Notes under the pieces: model-generated
The model's database searches: none
What the model saw: the letters and a program-made list of their open reading frames with translations, nothing else
What the model was told of the DNA's origin: nothing
Made by a program: the position numbers and the translations under genes
Part shown: positions 32,394-41,659 of the stretch, piece after piece
How the letters are laid out: every line of letters starts with the position of its first letter
Position numbering within the stretch: position 1 is the stretch's first letter
Assembly (NCBI RefSeq): GCF_001050015.1
Contig: NZ_CVTB01000258.1
Location: forward strand, 93,065-157,064
Reading direction: 5' to 3'
DNA from: Mycolicibacterium malmesburyense
GTDB lineage: Bacteria; Actinomycetota; Actinomycetes; Mycobacteriales; Mycobacteriaceae
DNA length: 64,000 bases

Positions 32394-33419
32394 GTGACCG
32401 TTTACTCCGAGATCTCCGAATCACCGACAGCCGGATTCCCCGATGCCGAGACGCTGTGGGCGGTGTTGGCGTTGGCGACTCGGGCCCCTTCCGTGCACAA
32501 CTCGCAGCCCTGGTACTGGAAGATCGGGCAGGAAAGCCTGCATCTCTATGCCGACCGCTCGCGCCACCTTCCGAAAACGGACGCAGACGAGCGTGACCTG
32601 ATGGTGAGTTGCGGGATGGCGTTGCACCACGCCGCCGTCGCGCTGGCGGCGGCGGGGTGGCGAGCCAAGATTCACCGGTTTCCCAACCCGGCCGACCGCG
32701 ATCACCTCGCGTCGCTCGAGATCAGCGCTTCCGAACCCACCACTGCCGACATCGCATTGGCGGCCGCCATTCCGCAACGCCGGACCGACCGCCGCCACTT
32801 CAGCCCCTGGCCGGTATCACTGGCCGACATCGCGAAGATCGGAGCGCGGCTCGCCAGGATGGGCATCCTGATGCGGCGAGTCGAGATGTCCATGGACATC
32901 AAGACCATTGTGGCGCAGTCGGTGTCGGCGCACGCCCGTGACGAAGCGTATCGGGCCGAACTCGCCGCTTGGAGCGGAACGCACGCCGCGACGTCGGGCG
33001 TACCGGCGCGCAACATCCCTGACTCCGACCCGGCGGCGCCCCTTCCGAGTCGAGTGTTTCCCGGCGGGACGTTGGCTCAACCGCAAGGCGCCTCCGCGGA
33101 GGATGACCACGCGATCCTGTTGGCACTGGGATCTGCGGCCGACGACGATCTTTCCCGGCTGCGGGCGGGTGAAGCGTCGAGCCTGCTGCTGTTGACCGCC
33201 ACGTCCATGGGCATGGCGAGCTGCCCGGTCTCCGAGCCGCTCGAGGTTCCCGAAACCCGCCAAGCGCTCAGGGACGAGGTGTTCGACGGCCGCGAGATCC
33301 CGCAGATGATGTTCCGGCTCGGTTGGGCTCCCGTCGGTGCCGATCCCCTGGTGTCGACACCGCGACGCCCCCTCCAAGAGGTCGTCGGAACCCTCGACTG
33401 TGCGTCATCGGTCCTGTGA
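32394..33419 (+). CDS. Acg-family nitroreductase-like protein (first copy)
   Basis: A 341-residue double-domain nitroreductase-fold protein like M. tuberculosis Acg (Rv2032) and Rv3131, members of the DosR regulon. Signature blocks are ATRAPSVHNSQPWYW (about 28-42), DLMVSCGMALHHAAVALAAAGW, PQRRTDRRHF and TSMGMASCPVSEPLE. Acg proteins bind FMN but have a closed active site and no proven reductase activity, so the role may be flavin storage or redox sensing. GTG 32394 follows two DosR boxes. The next gene is a paralogue 16 bases on. Confidence 0.85.
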   Translation: MTVYSEISESPTAGFPDAETLWAVLALATRAPSVHNSQPWYWKIGQESLHLYADRSRHLPKTDADERDLMVSCGMALHHAAVALAAAGWRAKIHRFPNPADRDHLASLEISASEPTTADIALAAAIPQRRTDRRHFSPWPVSLADIAKIGARLARMGILMRRVEMSMDIKTIVAQSVSAHARDEAYRAELAAWSGTHAATSGVPARNIPDSDPAAPLPSRVFPGGTLAQPQGASAEDDHAILLALGSAADDDLSRLRAGEASSLLLLTATSMGMASCPVSEPLEVPETRQALRDEVFDGREIPQMMFRLGWAPVGADPLVSTPRRPLQEVVGTLDCASSVL

Positions 33420-33435
33420 CAGGTGGTTCACGAGA

Positions 33436-34461
33436 ATGAACGCACACCATCCCACTCCCGAAACCGTCCGTTCCGCCCTGATGCTGGCGGTCAAGGCGCC
33501 GTCGGTGCACAACACTCAGCCGTGGCGTTGGCGGGTCGGCGATAGCAGCGTCCACCTTTACGTCGACCGCCGACTGCATCTCCCTCACACCGATCCCGAT
33601 GCCCGGGACTTGATGCTCAGCTGTGGAGCGGCACTGAACCACTGCCAGATCGGCTTTGCCGCTTTGGGTTGGCGTGCCGACGTGCACCGGTTTCCGAACC
33701 CAGACGACCCGGATCACGTCGCGGCGCTGGAGCTTCATCGACACAGCGCGGCTGACGTCGATATCGCGCTCGCCGCTGCCATCCCGCGACGGAGAACCGA
33801 CCGTAGGCGGTATGGCTCATCGAAGGTTGCGCCCGCAGACCTCGCGCTGCTCACGACCAGAGCGGCCGCGGCCGGGGTGACACTCCGTCAGATCGACGAT
33901 CTGTCGGCGTTGAGGCGCATCGTGAGCGAAGCGGCTCGACGGCACGCGGCCGACCACGGATATGCCGCCGAAATCGCCTCGTGGAGCGGCAGATACGCGG
34001 CGGCAGCGGGGGTGCCTGCGCGCAGTGCGCCCAAGGCCGACGGCAGTATCTCGGCGCGGTCATTTGCGGGCGCTCGTCTTTCTCAACCCGTGGGCTCCGA
34101 AGCCGAAACCGACAACGCCGTGGTGCTGGCTCTCGGTACGGACGACGACAGCGACCTCGCGCGATTGCGCGCCGGGGAGGCGACCAGCTTGGTCCTCCTC
34201 ACGGCCACCGCGCTCGGGCTGTCGAGCTGTCCGATCACAGAGCCCTTGGAGATTGAGCAGACCCGCGCTGCTGTTCGGGCTGAGGTCTTCGATGGCGGCT
34301 TGCACCCGCAGATGCTGCTGCGGATCGGTTGGGGGCTTCTCGGCGCCGATCCGCTGCCGCCTACACCGCGACGCGCCATATCCGACATCGCCGCGCGGCT
34401 CGACGGGTCGCCACTTTCAGGATCGCCGGCTCTCAAGGGTTTTCGGAAAGATCTATCGTGA
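33436..34461 (+). CDS. Acg-family nitroreductase-like protein (second copy)
   Basis: Also 341 residues and clearly a paralogue of the preceding gene: AVKAPSVHNTQPWRW, DLMLSCGAALNHCQIGFAALGW, PRRRTDRRRYG, SSCPITEPLE. The start is ATG 33436; the open frame runs further up inside the first copy. It probably shares the DosR-box promoter of that copy. Its 3' end overlaps the convergent GNAT gene by 29 bases. Tandem duplication is the simplest origin, but the copies have drifted well apart. Confidence 0.85.
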   Translation: MNAHHPTPETVRSALMLAVKAPSVHNTQPWRWRVGDSSVHLYVDRRLHLPHTDPDARDLMLSCGAALNHCQIGFAALGWRADVHRFPNPDDPDHVAALELHRHSAADVDIALAAAIPRRRTDRRRYGSSKVAPADLALLTTRAAAAGVTLRQIDDLSALRRIVSEAARRHAADHGYAAEIASWSGRYAAAAGVPARSAPKADGSISARSFAGARLSQPVGSEAETDNAVVLALGTDDDSDLARLRAGEATSLVLLTATALGLSSCPITEPLEIEQTRAAVRAEVFDGGLHPQMLLRIGWGLLGADPLPPTPRRAISDIAARLDGSPLSGSPALKGFRKDLS

Positions 34462-34975
34462 CGTTGACGAGCGTCCCCTCTCGCTCGCCATGACAGGGCA
34501 AGCCGGACTCCGACAGCACTTCCAGCATCGGACGGTTAGCCGACAGCACCTGGGCGACGAGACGCCGGACACCGTTGGCCTCGGCGATGGCGACCAACCT
34601 ATGGAGGAGCAACGTCCCCACGCCGCGCATGTGCTGTCCGTGCGTGACGGTCACGGCTATTTCGGCTACGTCAGGTCTCTCTGACACCACATAATTGGCG
34701 ACTCCGAGCAACTCGTGTGATTCGAAACAGCCGATGGCGCACTGTGTCTCCGAACACTCGGTCGTCGATTGCGCCCACTCGGGCAGATCCGTCGGGCGCA
34801 TGGTGAAGAACCGGAGATAGCGTTCGTCCGGGTCCAGGGACTCGTACAGGCCGATGACGTGCTCGGCGTCCGAGGGCAGCAATCTTCGTATCGTGACGAC
34901 GCCGCCATCGAGCAGTTCAGCGCGCCGGCCGGTGCCAGGTGCGCGCGAAAGTGCTTCCTCGGGTCCGTCCTCCAT
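34433..34975 (-). CDS. GNAT family N-acetyltransferase
   Basis: A 180-residue acetyl-CoA-dependent acyltransferase. VTIRRLLPSDAEHV begins the fold, the acetyl-CoA loop is GQHMRGVGTLLLHRL (about 112-126), and the last strand region is SANRPMLEVLSESGL. It resembles the acetyltransferase domain of the cAMP-responsive mycobacterial lysine acetyltransferase, but has no cyclic-nucleotide domain. The substrate is unknown. The divergent spacer to the USP gene contains one DosR box. Confidence 0.82.
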   Translation of the reverse strand: MEDGPEEALSRAPGTGRRAELLDGGVVTIRRLLPSDAEHVIGLYESLDPDERYLRFFTMRPTDLPEWAQSTTECSETQCAIGCFESHELLGVANYVVSERPDVAEIAVTVTHGQHMRGVGTLLLHRLVAIAEANGVRRLVAQVLSANRPMLEVLSESGLPCHGEREGTLVNVTIDLSENP

Positions 34976-35044
34976 ATGCGTCCAATCGGGTCGGCGGCCT
35001 CAGGGCGTAGGTCGATGGTCTCCTTGCGACGAAGTGACGGTCCA

Positions 35045-35058
35045 GGGACTTTCGACCA
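35045..35058. promoter_or_regulatory. Single DosR box between GNAT and USP genes
   Basis: GGGACTTTCGACCA: the left half is a perfect GGGACT and the right half keeps G and CC at the expected places, as in many natural sites that read GGGACTTTCG. It lies 94 bases before the USP start at 35152 and 70 bases before the GNAT start on the other strand. I see no second box at 21-23 bases. Confidence 0.7.
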
Positions 35059-35151
35059 TTGCGCTGATGACGAATGCCTCCGGAATCACCGGGGACAACG
35101 GGGGTACCGTCAAGTCGAGAAACGGCATCCGGCCGCACGAGGGAGCGCGAA

Positions 35152-36042
35152 ATGACCACGACGACACACGATCACGGCATCCTGGTCGCGGTTGACGGCT
35201 CTCCGGCGGCCAGGGTTGCCGTCGACTGGGCCGCGCGCGAAGCCGCGTTGCACCAGGTGCCGCTCAAGATCGTGCATGTCGTCGAGTCACCCACCGTGCG
35301 GATGTGGCCGGAGGTGCCCGTGCCTGCCGGCATCACCGACCACCTTCAGAAGAAGGGCAGTGAATCCCTCTCGGCCGCAGCCGAAACCGCGGAGAAGGCC
35401 GCCGACAGCGATGACATCGTGATCACCACCGAGTTACTCACCGGCGGTGTCGTGCCCACGCTCATCGACCTCTCCAAGGAGGCCCGCATGATCGTGGTCG
35501 GATGCCGTGGTCTCGGCTCGATCGGGCGCCGTCTGCTGGGATCGGTCAGCTGGGGCCTCCTTCACCACGCCAAGTGCCCCGTCGCCGTCATCCACGACGA
35601 GGACCCGCTGATGCCCGGACCCGTGTCGGAGGCCCCCGTCGTCGTGGGGATCGACGGTTCGCCCGCCTCGGAGGCGGCTACGGCGATCGCCTTCGACGAG
35701 GCATCGCGTCGCCGGGTCGAACTCGTTGCCGTCCATGCCTGGAGCGACGCGAGTGTTTACGAGCTGCCGGGGGTCGAGGTCACCGCGTTACGCCGGGAGG
35801 CCGAGGAGGCGCTCGGCGAGCGCCTCGCCGGATGGCAGGAGCAGTACCCCGACGTACAGATTCGGCGAGTCCTCGCAATGGACCGACCCACTCATCAGCT
35901 GCTCGAGCAATCGGACCGCGCGCAGCTCACGGTGTTGGGCAGCCATGGCCGCGGCGGATTCGCCGGCATGCTGCTCGGATCGGTCAGCTCGGCGGTCGCC
36001 GAATCGGCCCGCATGCCAGTGCTTGTGGTGCGACCGTCGTGA
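35152..36042 (+). CDS. Universal stress protein, two Usp domains
   Basis: A 296-residue tandem USP like Rv3134c/Rv2005c, DosR-regulon members in M. tuberculosis. Each half is a Usp fold; ATP-binding loops of the G-x2-G-x9-G-S type are VVGCRGLGSIGRRLLGSVSW (first half) and VLGSHGRGGFAGMLLGSVSS (second), both intact. The ATG at 35152 has GGGAG before it. It converges on the DosR-like regulator with 7 bases between stops. In M. tuberculosis a USP precedes dosR in the same operon; here they face each other. Confidence 0.9.
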   Translation: MTTTTHDHGILVAVDGSPAARVAVDWAAREAALHQVPLKIVHVVESPTVRMWPEVPVPAGITDHLQKKGSESLSAAAETAEKAADSDDIVITTELLTGGVVPTLIDLSKEARMIVVGCRGLGSIGRRLLGSVSWGLLHHAKCPVAVIHDEDPLMPGPVSEAPVVVGIDGSPASEAATAIAFDEASRRRVELVAVHAWSDASVYELPGVEVTALRREAEEALGERLAGWQEQYPDVQIRRVLAMDRPTHQLLEQSDRAQLTVLGSHGRGGFAGMLLGSVSSAVAESARMPVLVVRPS

Positions 36043-36049
36043 ACAAACA

Positions 36050-36700
36050 TCAGAATTCACGGTCGCGGTGGGACTGCTCGAGCTTGGAGATGTAGACCGC
36101 CGCCTGGGTGCGTCGCTCCATACCGAGCTTCGCCAACAATCGTGAGACGTAATTCTTGACGGTCTTCTCGGCCAGAAACATCCTGGCGGCGATCTGCTTG
36201 TTGGTCAGGCCTTCGCCGAGTAGATCGAGCAGCACCCGTTCCTGGTCACTGAGCTTGGCCAAGGGATCGGAATGCTCGGCCGCTCCCCGTAATTTGGCCA
36301 TCAACGCAGCGGCCGCACGGTTGTCCAGAAGCGAACGCCCCGCGCCCACATCTTTGATCGCCTGGGCGAGTTCCATCCCCTTGATGTCCTTGACCACATA
36401 GCCGCTGGCGCCGGCGAGTATCGCGTCCAGCATCGCCTCGTCCGAGGTGAACGACGTCAACATCAGGCACCGCAAGTCCGGCATCCGAGAGAGGAGGTCT
36501 CGACATAGTTCGATGCCGTTTCCATCGGGTAGGCGCACATCGAGCACAGCGACGTCGGGTGCGAGTGCGGGAATTCGGGCCATGGCCTGTGCCACCGAAC
36601 CCGCCTCGCCGACCACGTCCAATTCCGGGTCGGCACTGAGGAGGTCGATGAGACCGCGCCGAACCACTTCATGGTCGTCGACCAGAAAGACCTTCACCAT
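36050..36700 (-). CDS. dosR: DosR/DevR-like response regulator, orphan
   Basis: A 216-residue NarL-type response regulator nearly collinear with M. tuberculosis Dos[15 protein letters not shown] at the N-terminus, phospho-acceptor Asp54 in [16 protein letters not shown], Thr82 in [10 protein letters not shown], Lys104 in [11 protein letters not shown], and the LuxR-type DNA-binding helix [39 protein letters not shown] near the C-terminus, where the residues of the DosR recognition helix (Lys179, Lys182, Asn183) are kept. So it should bind the same GGGACT boxes. No sensor histidine kinase is in the window. It lies 66 bases after the third acg gene and is probably transcribed with it. Confidence 0.93.
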   Translation of the reverse strand: MVKVFLVDDHEVVRRGLIDLLSADPELDVVGEAGSVAQAMARIPALAPDVAVLDVRLPDGNGIELCRDLLSRMPDLRCLMLTSFTSDEAMLDAILAGASGYVVKDIKGMELAQAIKDVGAGRSLLDNRAAAALMAKLRGAAEHSDPLAKLSDQERVLLDLLGEGLTNKQIAARMFLAEKTVKNYVSRLLAKLGMERRTQAAVYISKLEQSHRDREF

Positions 36701-36739
36701 CGGTGTCTCACTCCTGAGTTCGAGCCACGGTGTCTCACA
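36701..36739. repeat. Short direct repeat before the dosR start
   Basis: CGGTGTCTCAC occurs at 36701-36711 and again at 36729-36739, 28 bases apart, directly upstream of the dosR start codon (minus strand). No DosR box is visible here. The repeat may be a binding site for another regulator or a leader element; nothing proves function. Confidence 0.4.
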
Positions 36740-36766
36740 ATACGGTCTGCGGTTGACAGATCAAGG

Positions 36767-37798
36767 TCATTCCTCACCCGCCGTCGCGGAGGCGGCGCTC
36801 GGGGGATCGTGGGGACGCCGCACTTCGAGCACCTCTGCAATCTCACGCCGCGGCGTGGCGGGGGGCCGGTCTTCGATCTCCGGCGCCGTCCCGATGCGAA
36901 TCAGCACCTGCGGCGTTGTCTCCGCGCCGATCAGCGATGCCACGATGTCGCGGCTCGCCCTCAGCTCGATGATATGGGTCAGCGTGCACGTGGCGAGGCC
37001 GGCCATGGTGGCTTCGAGCAGGACCGCCGACAACATCTCACCGCAGCGAAGTACGCTCTCACGCTCGTTGTCGTGGGTGGACAGCACGACGATCTTCGCC
37101 CTGTCCTGGCCGTAATTACGGCGCCTGTTTCGTTCGTCGTGAGGTACCGGGAAACTGCGGCCCACATCGACGCGATCACCCTCGGCGGCCGTCGGAAGTG
37201 CGGTCGGCGGAACGCCCTCGCTGAATGAGTATGGAGCCGTCCACCACTGCAACTCTTCGTGATAGTAGGGGTCGTAGAAGCGAAGTGACTCGGTCAGCCG
37301 GGAGGCTTGGACCAGTTCGGCGCGTAGCTCGTCGGCGACCACGTCCAATCTCACGGCATCCGAGGTCACGGCTCGTCGCAACTGCGCTTCGATGGTGTCC
37401 CAGTCCGTAGGCTCCCCGAACGGAAGCCGGTCTGTGCGCCGCATCAGGATCGCGTCGGCGCGACGACGGTGGCCGTCGGTGACGAAGTCCATCGGCGAGA
37501 AGTCGACATTCGCCAGGTGTACAGGGCTGTTCGGATTCGGATAGCGGTCGATGTTGGCGCGCCAACCGGCTGCGGCCATCGCCACCGCGAGGTGGTCGAG
37601 CACCGCGCCACAACCCAGCAGGGCCTCCCGCCCGGAACGGTCGGTGGCGTACAAGACACGCTTCTTGTCGAGGTACAGCTCCACGGATGAACCGTCGACC
37701 GTCCAGTGCCACGGCTGGCTGTTGTGCAACGACGGGGCCCGGCAGGCCAGGCGTACGCCGTTGATGATGACATCGGTGCCGACAAGGGTGTCTCGCAT
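36767..37798 (-). CDS. Acg-family nitroreductase-like protein (third copy)
   Basis: A 343-residue relative of Rv3127/Rv3131: CRAPSLHNSQPWHW (about 19-32), ALLGCGAVLDHLAVAMAAAGW, LMRRTDRLPFG and ATMAGLATCTLTHIIEL. It is the most diverged of the three copies. ATG 37798 is chosen because it begins at the family's usual point and lies exactly 36 bases from a DosR box; the open frame runs on to 37990 through the regulatory region and is not real there. It heads a probable acg-dosR transcript. Confidence 0.85.
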   Translation of the reverse strand: MRDTLVGTDVIINGVRLACRAPSLHNSQPWHWTVDGSSVELYLDKKRVLYATDRSGREALLGCGAVLDHLAVAMAAAGWRANIDRYPNPNSPVHLANVDFSPMDFVTDGHRRRADAILMRRTDRLPFGEPTDWDTIEAQLRRAVTSDAVRLDVVADELRAELVQASRLTESLRFYDPYYHEELQWWTAPYSFSEGVPPTALPTAAEGDRVDVGRSFPVPHDERNRRRNYGQDRAKIVVLSTHDNERESVLRCGEMLSAVLLEATMAGLATCTLTHIIELRASRDIVASLIGAETTPQVLIRIGTAPEIEDRPPATPRREIAEVLEVRRPHDPPSAASATAGEE

Positions 37799-37833
37799 GA
37801 CTCGATCGTCGGCCCGAATCGTCGGTGAAACCA

Positions 37834-37868
37834 GGGCCAATGGTCCCATTCGTCGGGCCTTCCGACCC
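37834..37868. promoter_or_regulatory. Divergent pair of DosR boxes, acg copy 3 / phosphotransferase-kinase
   Basis: GGGCCAATGGTCCC (37834-37847) matches GGGACT-NN-AGTCCC at 9 of 12 positions; GGGCCTTCCGACCC (37855-37868) also at 9 of 12. They are 21 bases apart. The left box is 36 bases from the acg ATG (37798), the right box 37 bases from the ATG at 37905 on the other strand. The symmetry suggests one DosR tetramer serving both promoters. Confidence 0.75.
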
Positions 37869-37904
37869 TGGTAGGACGTGCCGGTGAGTTGGACCATCGA
37901 TGTC

Positions 37905-39404
37905 ATGAGCGCATCGGTAGCGGAGGCGGCCAGCGGTGTCGCGCTCCGTAAGGCGGGCAACCTGCAAGCGCAGGCCCATGAGACGCACACCGGTCTGGTG
38001 CTGCTCGTCGGCGACAGGGCCTACAAGGTGAAGAAGCCGATCATCACCGACTTTCTGGATTTCAGTACACCAGAGCTTCGGGCGGCGGCCTGCGAACGCG
38101 AGGTGGCTCTGAATCGCAGGCTCTCTCCCGACAGCTATCTCGGTGTCGGCCACTTCACCGACCCGGACGGCGGGTCAGTCGAGCCCGTCGTCGTGATGCG
38201 CCGCTATCCCGACTCGCTGAGGTTGGCGTCGATGGTGCGCGACGGTCGGCCGGTGCTCGACGAACTCGACGCCGTCGCATCGAGAGTCGCCGAGTTCCAC
38301 CGGGACGCGACGAGAACCGATGCCGTCGAGGCGTGCGGCCGCCCGGGCGCCGTGGCGGCGCGTTGGCGACAGAACCTCGACCAGCTCGCGCACTACACCG
38401 GTCGCGGCGTGCTCGAGGAGCTGGTCCGGGAAATTCGTCGGCTCGCCGAACGATTCATGGCCGGTCGGGCGGAGCTGTTCGATCGCCGGATAGCCGAGGG
38501 CCGCGTGGTCGATGGACACGGCGACCTGCTGGCCGACGACATCTTCTGTCCCCCCGACCATCTCGCCATACTCGATTGCCTGGAGTTCGACGACGGCCTC
38601 CGCTACGTCGACGCCATCGACGACGCGGCCTTCCTCGCGATGGATCTGGAATTCCTCGGCCGCCCAGACCTCGCCGAGCTGTTCCTCGATCTGTACCGCC
38701 GGCACTCCGCAGACACGGCGCCGAGCGCCCTCACGCACTTCTACGTCGCCTATCGTGCGGTGGTCCGGGCGAAAGTCGACTGCATCCGCGCTGATCAGGG
38801 CCACGGAGAGGCCCGCGCCGACGTGCGGCGGCATCTCGATATCGCGCTGAGGCATCTTCGAGCAGCGACCGTGCAGCTGATCATCGTCGGTGGCGGCCCG
38901 GGCACGGGTAAGAGCACGTTGTCGCGGGCGCTGGCAGAACAACTCGCCGCCGAAGTCATCTCCACCGACGACATCCGGAAACAGATGCAGCGGGCCGGCA
39001 CGATCACGGGTTCGGTGGGTGAGGTGAACGCCGGTCTCTACACGCCGCAGAACGTCAGCGCGGTCTACGCGGAGGTACTGCGGCGAGCGGCCAACGCGCT
39101 CCATTCCGGTAGGTCGGTGATACTCGACGGGACGTGGAGAAACACCGAACAGCGTGAACGAGCACGCCGCATCGCGGATCGTGCGGCCGTGCCGTTGGTG
39201 ATACTCACGTGCTCGGTCCCGCTGGACGAGGCCGCGCACAGAATCGACACCAGAAGCGACACGGCCTCCGACGCGACCCCTGTCATCGCGGCCGCCATCG
39301 CGGCAGAGCCAGGTGCCGATCACGGCGGTCATCTGATCGACACCACACGCCCGCTGGCCGACTCCGTCGCCGAAGCGCAGCAGATATGTTGCACCGCAAT
39401 CTGA
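37905..39404 (+). CDS. APH-like phosphotransferase fused to a P-loop kinase (Rv2004c-like)
   Basis: A 499-residue bifunctional protein like Rv2004c (498 residues, DosR regulon). The N-terminal about 330 residues are APH-like: KVKKPIITDFLDF as nucleotide-binding lysine region, VDGHGDLLADDIF as catalytic loop and ILDCLEFDD as metal motif. The C-terminal 170 residues are an AAA/gluconate-kinase-type P-loop with Walker A GGGPGTGKST and ISTDDIRKQM. The substrate is unknown. ATG 37905 is preferred to GTG 37878 because 37878 lies only 10 bases from a DosR box, leaving no room for a promoter. It leads the WS/DGAT-USP operon. Confidence 0.85.
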   Translation: MSASVAEAASGVALRKAGNLQAQAHETHTGLVLLVGDRAYKVKKPIITDFLDFSTPELRAAACEREVALNRRLSPDSYLGVGHFTDPDGGSVEPVVVMRRYPDSLRLASMVRDGRPVLDELDAVASRVAEFHRDATRTDAVEACGRPGAVAARWRQNLDQLAHYTGRGVLEELVREIRRLAERFMAGRAELFDRRIAEGRVVDGHGDLLADDIFCPPDHLAILDCLEFDDGLRYVDAIDDAAFLAMDLEFLGRPDLAELFLDLYRRHSADTAPSALTHFYVAYRAVVRAKVDCIRADQGHGEARADVRRHLDIALRHLRAATVQLIIVGGGPGTGKSTLSRALAEQLAAEVISTDDIRKQMQRAGTITGSVGEVNAGLYTPQNVSAVYAEVLRRAANALHSGRSVILDGTWRNTEQRERARRIADRAAVPLVILTCSVPLDEAAHRIDTRSDTASDATPVIAAAIAAEPGADHGGHLIDTTRPLADSVAEAQQICCTAI

Positions 39405-39423
39405 TCAGCGAAGGAGTGCAACC

Positions 39424-40782
39424 GTGGAACACCTGACGACCCTCGATGCGGGCTTCCTGGAAGCAGAGGACTCCGATCGGCACATCAGCCTGGCCGTCGG
39501 CGGGCTGTCGATCCTCGACGGACCGATGCCGCAGTACGACACGATCGCAGCGGGTCTGGCCGTCAGATTGACTGAGCTGCCGCGATTTCGACAGGTGTTG
39601 CATACGCACCTGTTGGACCTGCAGCCGCCCGAATGGGTCGAGGTCGACGACCTCGACATCGCCCATCACCTTCACCGTGCGGCGCTCCCACGCCCGGGAG
39701 ACGACCATGCGCTGTACCGGTTCGTCGCCGACGTCATGGAGCGGCGTCTCGACCGCGATCGGCCGTTGTGGGAGTGCTGGATCATCGAAGGTCTGGCCGA
39801 GGGCAGGTGGGCGATCCTGATGAAGATCCACCACTGCATCGCCGACGGCATCGCCACGATGCACATGTTCTCCTCGCTCGCGGACGGTGGAGAAGGGGAG
39901 ACGTTCGCCACAGAAATCCGCGCCGCGAAAGCAACCCCGCACCGACCGATCACGCCATCGAAGTCAGCGCTGAATCCGACGACCTGGCCAGGCGGCTTGA
40001 TCCGAATGGCCACGACGGCGACCAATGCCGCAGTTCTGGCCGTCGAAGGCGCTGTTGAGATCGCCAGTGGGATAGTCAATCCCGCGGCCAAATCCTCATT
40101 GAACGGCCCTGTGACGGCGATGCGCCGTTACAGCGCCGCCCGCGTCGGCCTCGCCGACGTCGCCAAAGTGACGGAAGCGTACGACGTCACCATCAACGAC
40201 GTCGCACTGGCGGCGTTGACCGACAGCTACCGCGCGGCGCTCGCCCGCCGTGGTGAAAAGCCGACGCGCACCTCGCTGCGCACGCTGGTACCGGTCTCGG
40301 TTCGGGCGAACGACGCGGTCGGAATCACCGACAACCGGGTTTCGGTCATGCTGCCCTTCCTGCCCGTGGAGAAGGAGGATCCGGTCGAACAGCTGCTGGC
40401 GGTGCATCGCCGGCTGACGAAAGTGAAAGCGAGTGGTCAGCGCGAGGCGGGCAGTGTCGTCATGTCGGCGATGAACGCCGTGCCGTTCCCGTTGACCGCG
40501 TGGTTCGTCCGGGCGGTGACACGCCTGCCCCAGCGCGGTGTCGTCGCGCTGGCGACCAACGTTCCCGGACCACGAAAGCGGATGACGATCCTGGGTTGCG
40601 ACGTCGCTCACGTCTTGCCGATTCCGCCGATCGCGCTTCAATTGCGAACCGGCGTCGCGATCCTCAGTTATGCGGACGAACTGGTCTTCGGTGTCACCGC
40701 CGACTATGACGCCACGCCCGACGTGGACGAGATCGCCCGTGGCGTGACGGTCGCGATCGCCAAACTCGTGGAGCGGTGTTGA
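39424..40782 (+). CDS. Wax ester synthase/diacylglycerol acyltransferase (Tgs family)
   Basis: A 452-residue acyltransferase that makes triacylglycerol or wax ester from acyl-CoA; M. tuberculosis Tgs1 (Rv3130c) is the DosR-regulon example that stores lipid during dormancy. The catalytic motif HHCIADG is at about residues 139-145; the C-terminal domain has [13 protein letters not shown] and [17 protein letters not shown] 39424 with AAGGAG before it, 19 bases after the preceding stop. It ends 1 base before the next USP gene. Confidence 0.92.
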   Translation: MEHLTTLDAGFLEAEDSDRHISLAVGGLSILDGPMPQYDTIAAGLAVRLTELPRFRQVLHTHLLDLQPPEWVEVDDLDIAHHLHRAALPRPGDDHALYRFVADVMERRLDRDRPLWECWIIEGLAEGRWAILMKIHHCIADGIATMHMFSSLADGGEGETFATEIRAAKATPHRPITPSKSALNPTTWPGGLIRMATTATNAAVLAVEGAVEIASGIVNPAAKSSLNGPVTAMRRYSAARVGLADVAKVTEAYDVTINDVALAALTDSYRAALARRGEKPTRTSLRTLVPVSVRANDAVGITDNRVSVMLPFLPVEKEDPVEQLLAVHRRLTKVKASGQREAGSVVMSAMNAVPFPLTAWFVRAVTRLPQRGVVALATNVPGPRKRMTILGCDVAHVLPIPPIALQLRTGVAILSYADELVFGVTADYDATPDVDEIARGVTVAIAKLVERC

Positions 40783-40783
40783 C

Positions 40784-41659
40784 ATGCCTGACGTAGTCGT
40801 CGGAGTCGACGGATCAGCCTCGGCGGACGCGGCCGTCCGTTGGGCGGCGCACGATGCCGCTCTGCGGGGGATCCCGCTCACCATCGCCCACGCCGCCGCG
40901 CCCGTGATGAGGTCGTGGCTCGGCGTTCCTGTTCCCCCCGACATGCTGGAGGCACAACAGCGAAGCAGCGGTGAAATCCTTCGGCGGGCCGAACGACTGG
41001 CCACCGACACCGCCGGCCCAGAGTTGAAGGTCACGATTCGACAGTCCGCGAGCCCGCCCGTCGCCATGCTCGTCGAGATGTCACATGACGCCGAGCTGCT
41101 GGTTGTCGGCAGTCAGGGAGCCGGCAGAATAGAACGCGCCTTGCTGGGCTCGGTCTCGATGGGCGTTCTGCATCGCTCCGAATGCCCTGTCGCGGTCATC
41201 CATGCGCCCAGCGCGACGGGCGGGTCAGGCGATGACGCACAGGGGGATACGACCGCACCGGTCCTGCTCGGAATGGATGGATCGCAGGCCTCGGAGGAGG
41301 CCGCGGAATTGGCGTTCGGTGAGGCGACGCGCCGGGGCGTGGGTCTCGTTGCATTGCATGCCTGGTGGAGCCCGGGTTCGTTCGAGTTCATGGGTTCGGA
41401 CTGGGAAGCCCTGCGCGCCGAGGTCGAAGAAGAGTTCGCTGTGCAGGTCGGCCGGTGGTGCGAACGCTATCCGGAAGTCGAAACTCGCCGCGTGGTTGTA
41501 CGTGACCAGCCCGCGCGGGAGATCGTAAAACGATCGATCAGCGCTCAACTGGTCGTGGTGGGCTGCCATGGTTACGGGGCGATCGCCGGCACCCTGCTGG
41601 GCTCGGTGAGTACGGCGGTCGTGCAGGCGGTTCGGACGCCGGTGATCGTGGCCCGCTGA
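40784..41659 (+). CDS. Universal stress protein, two Usp domains
   Basis: A 291-residue tandem USP in the operon started at 37905. The nucleotide loops are [19 protein letters not shown] in the first half and [19 protein letters not shown] in the second, both intact, so ATP binding is likely. The N-terminus begins directly with the first strand ([11 protein letters not shown]). Its TGA shares a base with the ATG of the hydrolase gene (TGATG), indicating coupled translation. Confidence 0.9.
   Translation: MPDVVVGVDGSASADAAVRWAAHDAALRGIPLTIAHAAAPVMRSWLGVPVPPDMLEAQQRSSGEILRRAERLATDTAGPELKVTIRQSASPPVAMLVEMSHDAELLVVGSQGAGRIERALLGSVSMGVLHRSECPVAVIHAPSATGGSGDDAQGDTTAPVLLGMDGSQASEEAAELAFGEATRRGVGLVALHAWWSPGSFEFMGSDWEALRAEVEEEFAVQVGRWCERYPEVETRRVVVRDQPAREIVKRSISAQLVVVGCHGYGAIAGTLLGSVSTAVVQAVRTPVIVAR

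Noticed and set aside
33337..33435. Start of the second acg gene upstream within the first acg gene
   Set aside because: The 33 added residues are read inside the 3' end of copy 1; family members begin at about the ATG 33436 position.
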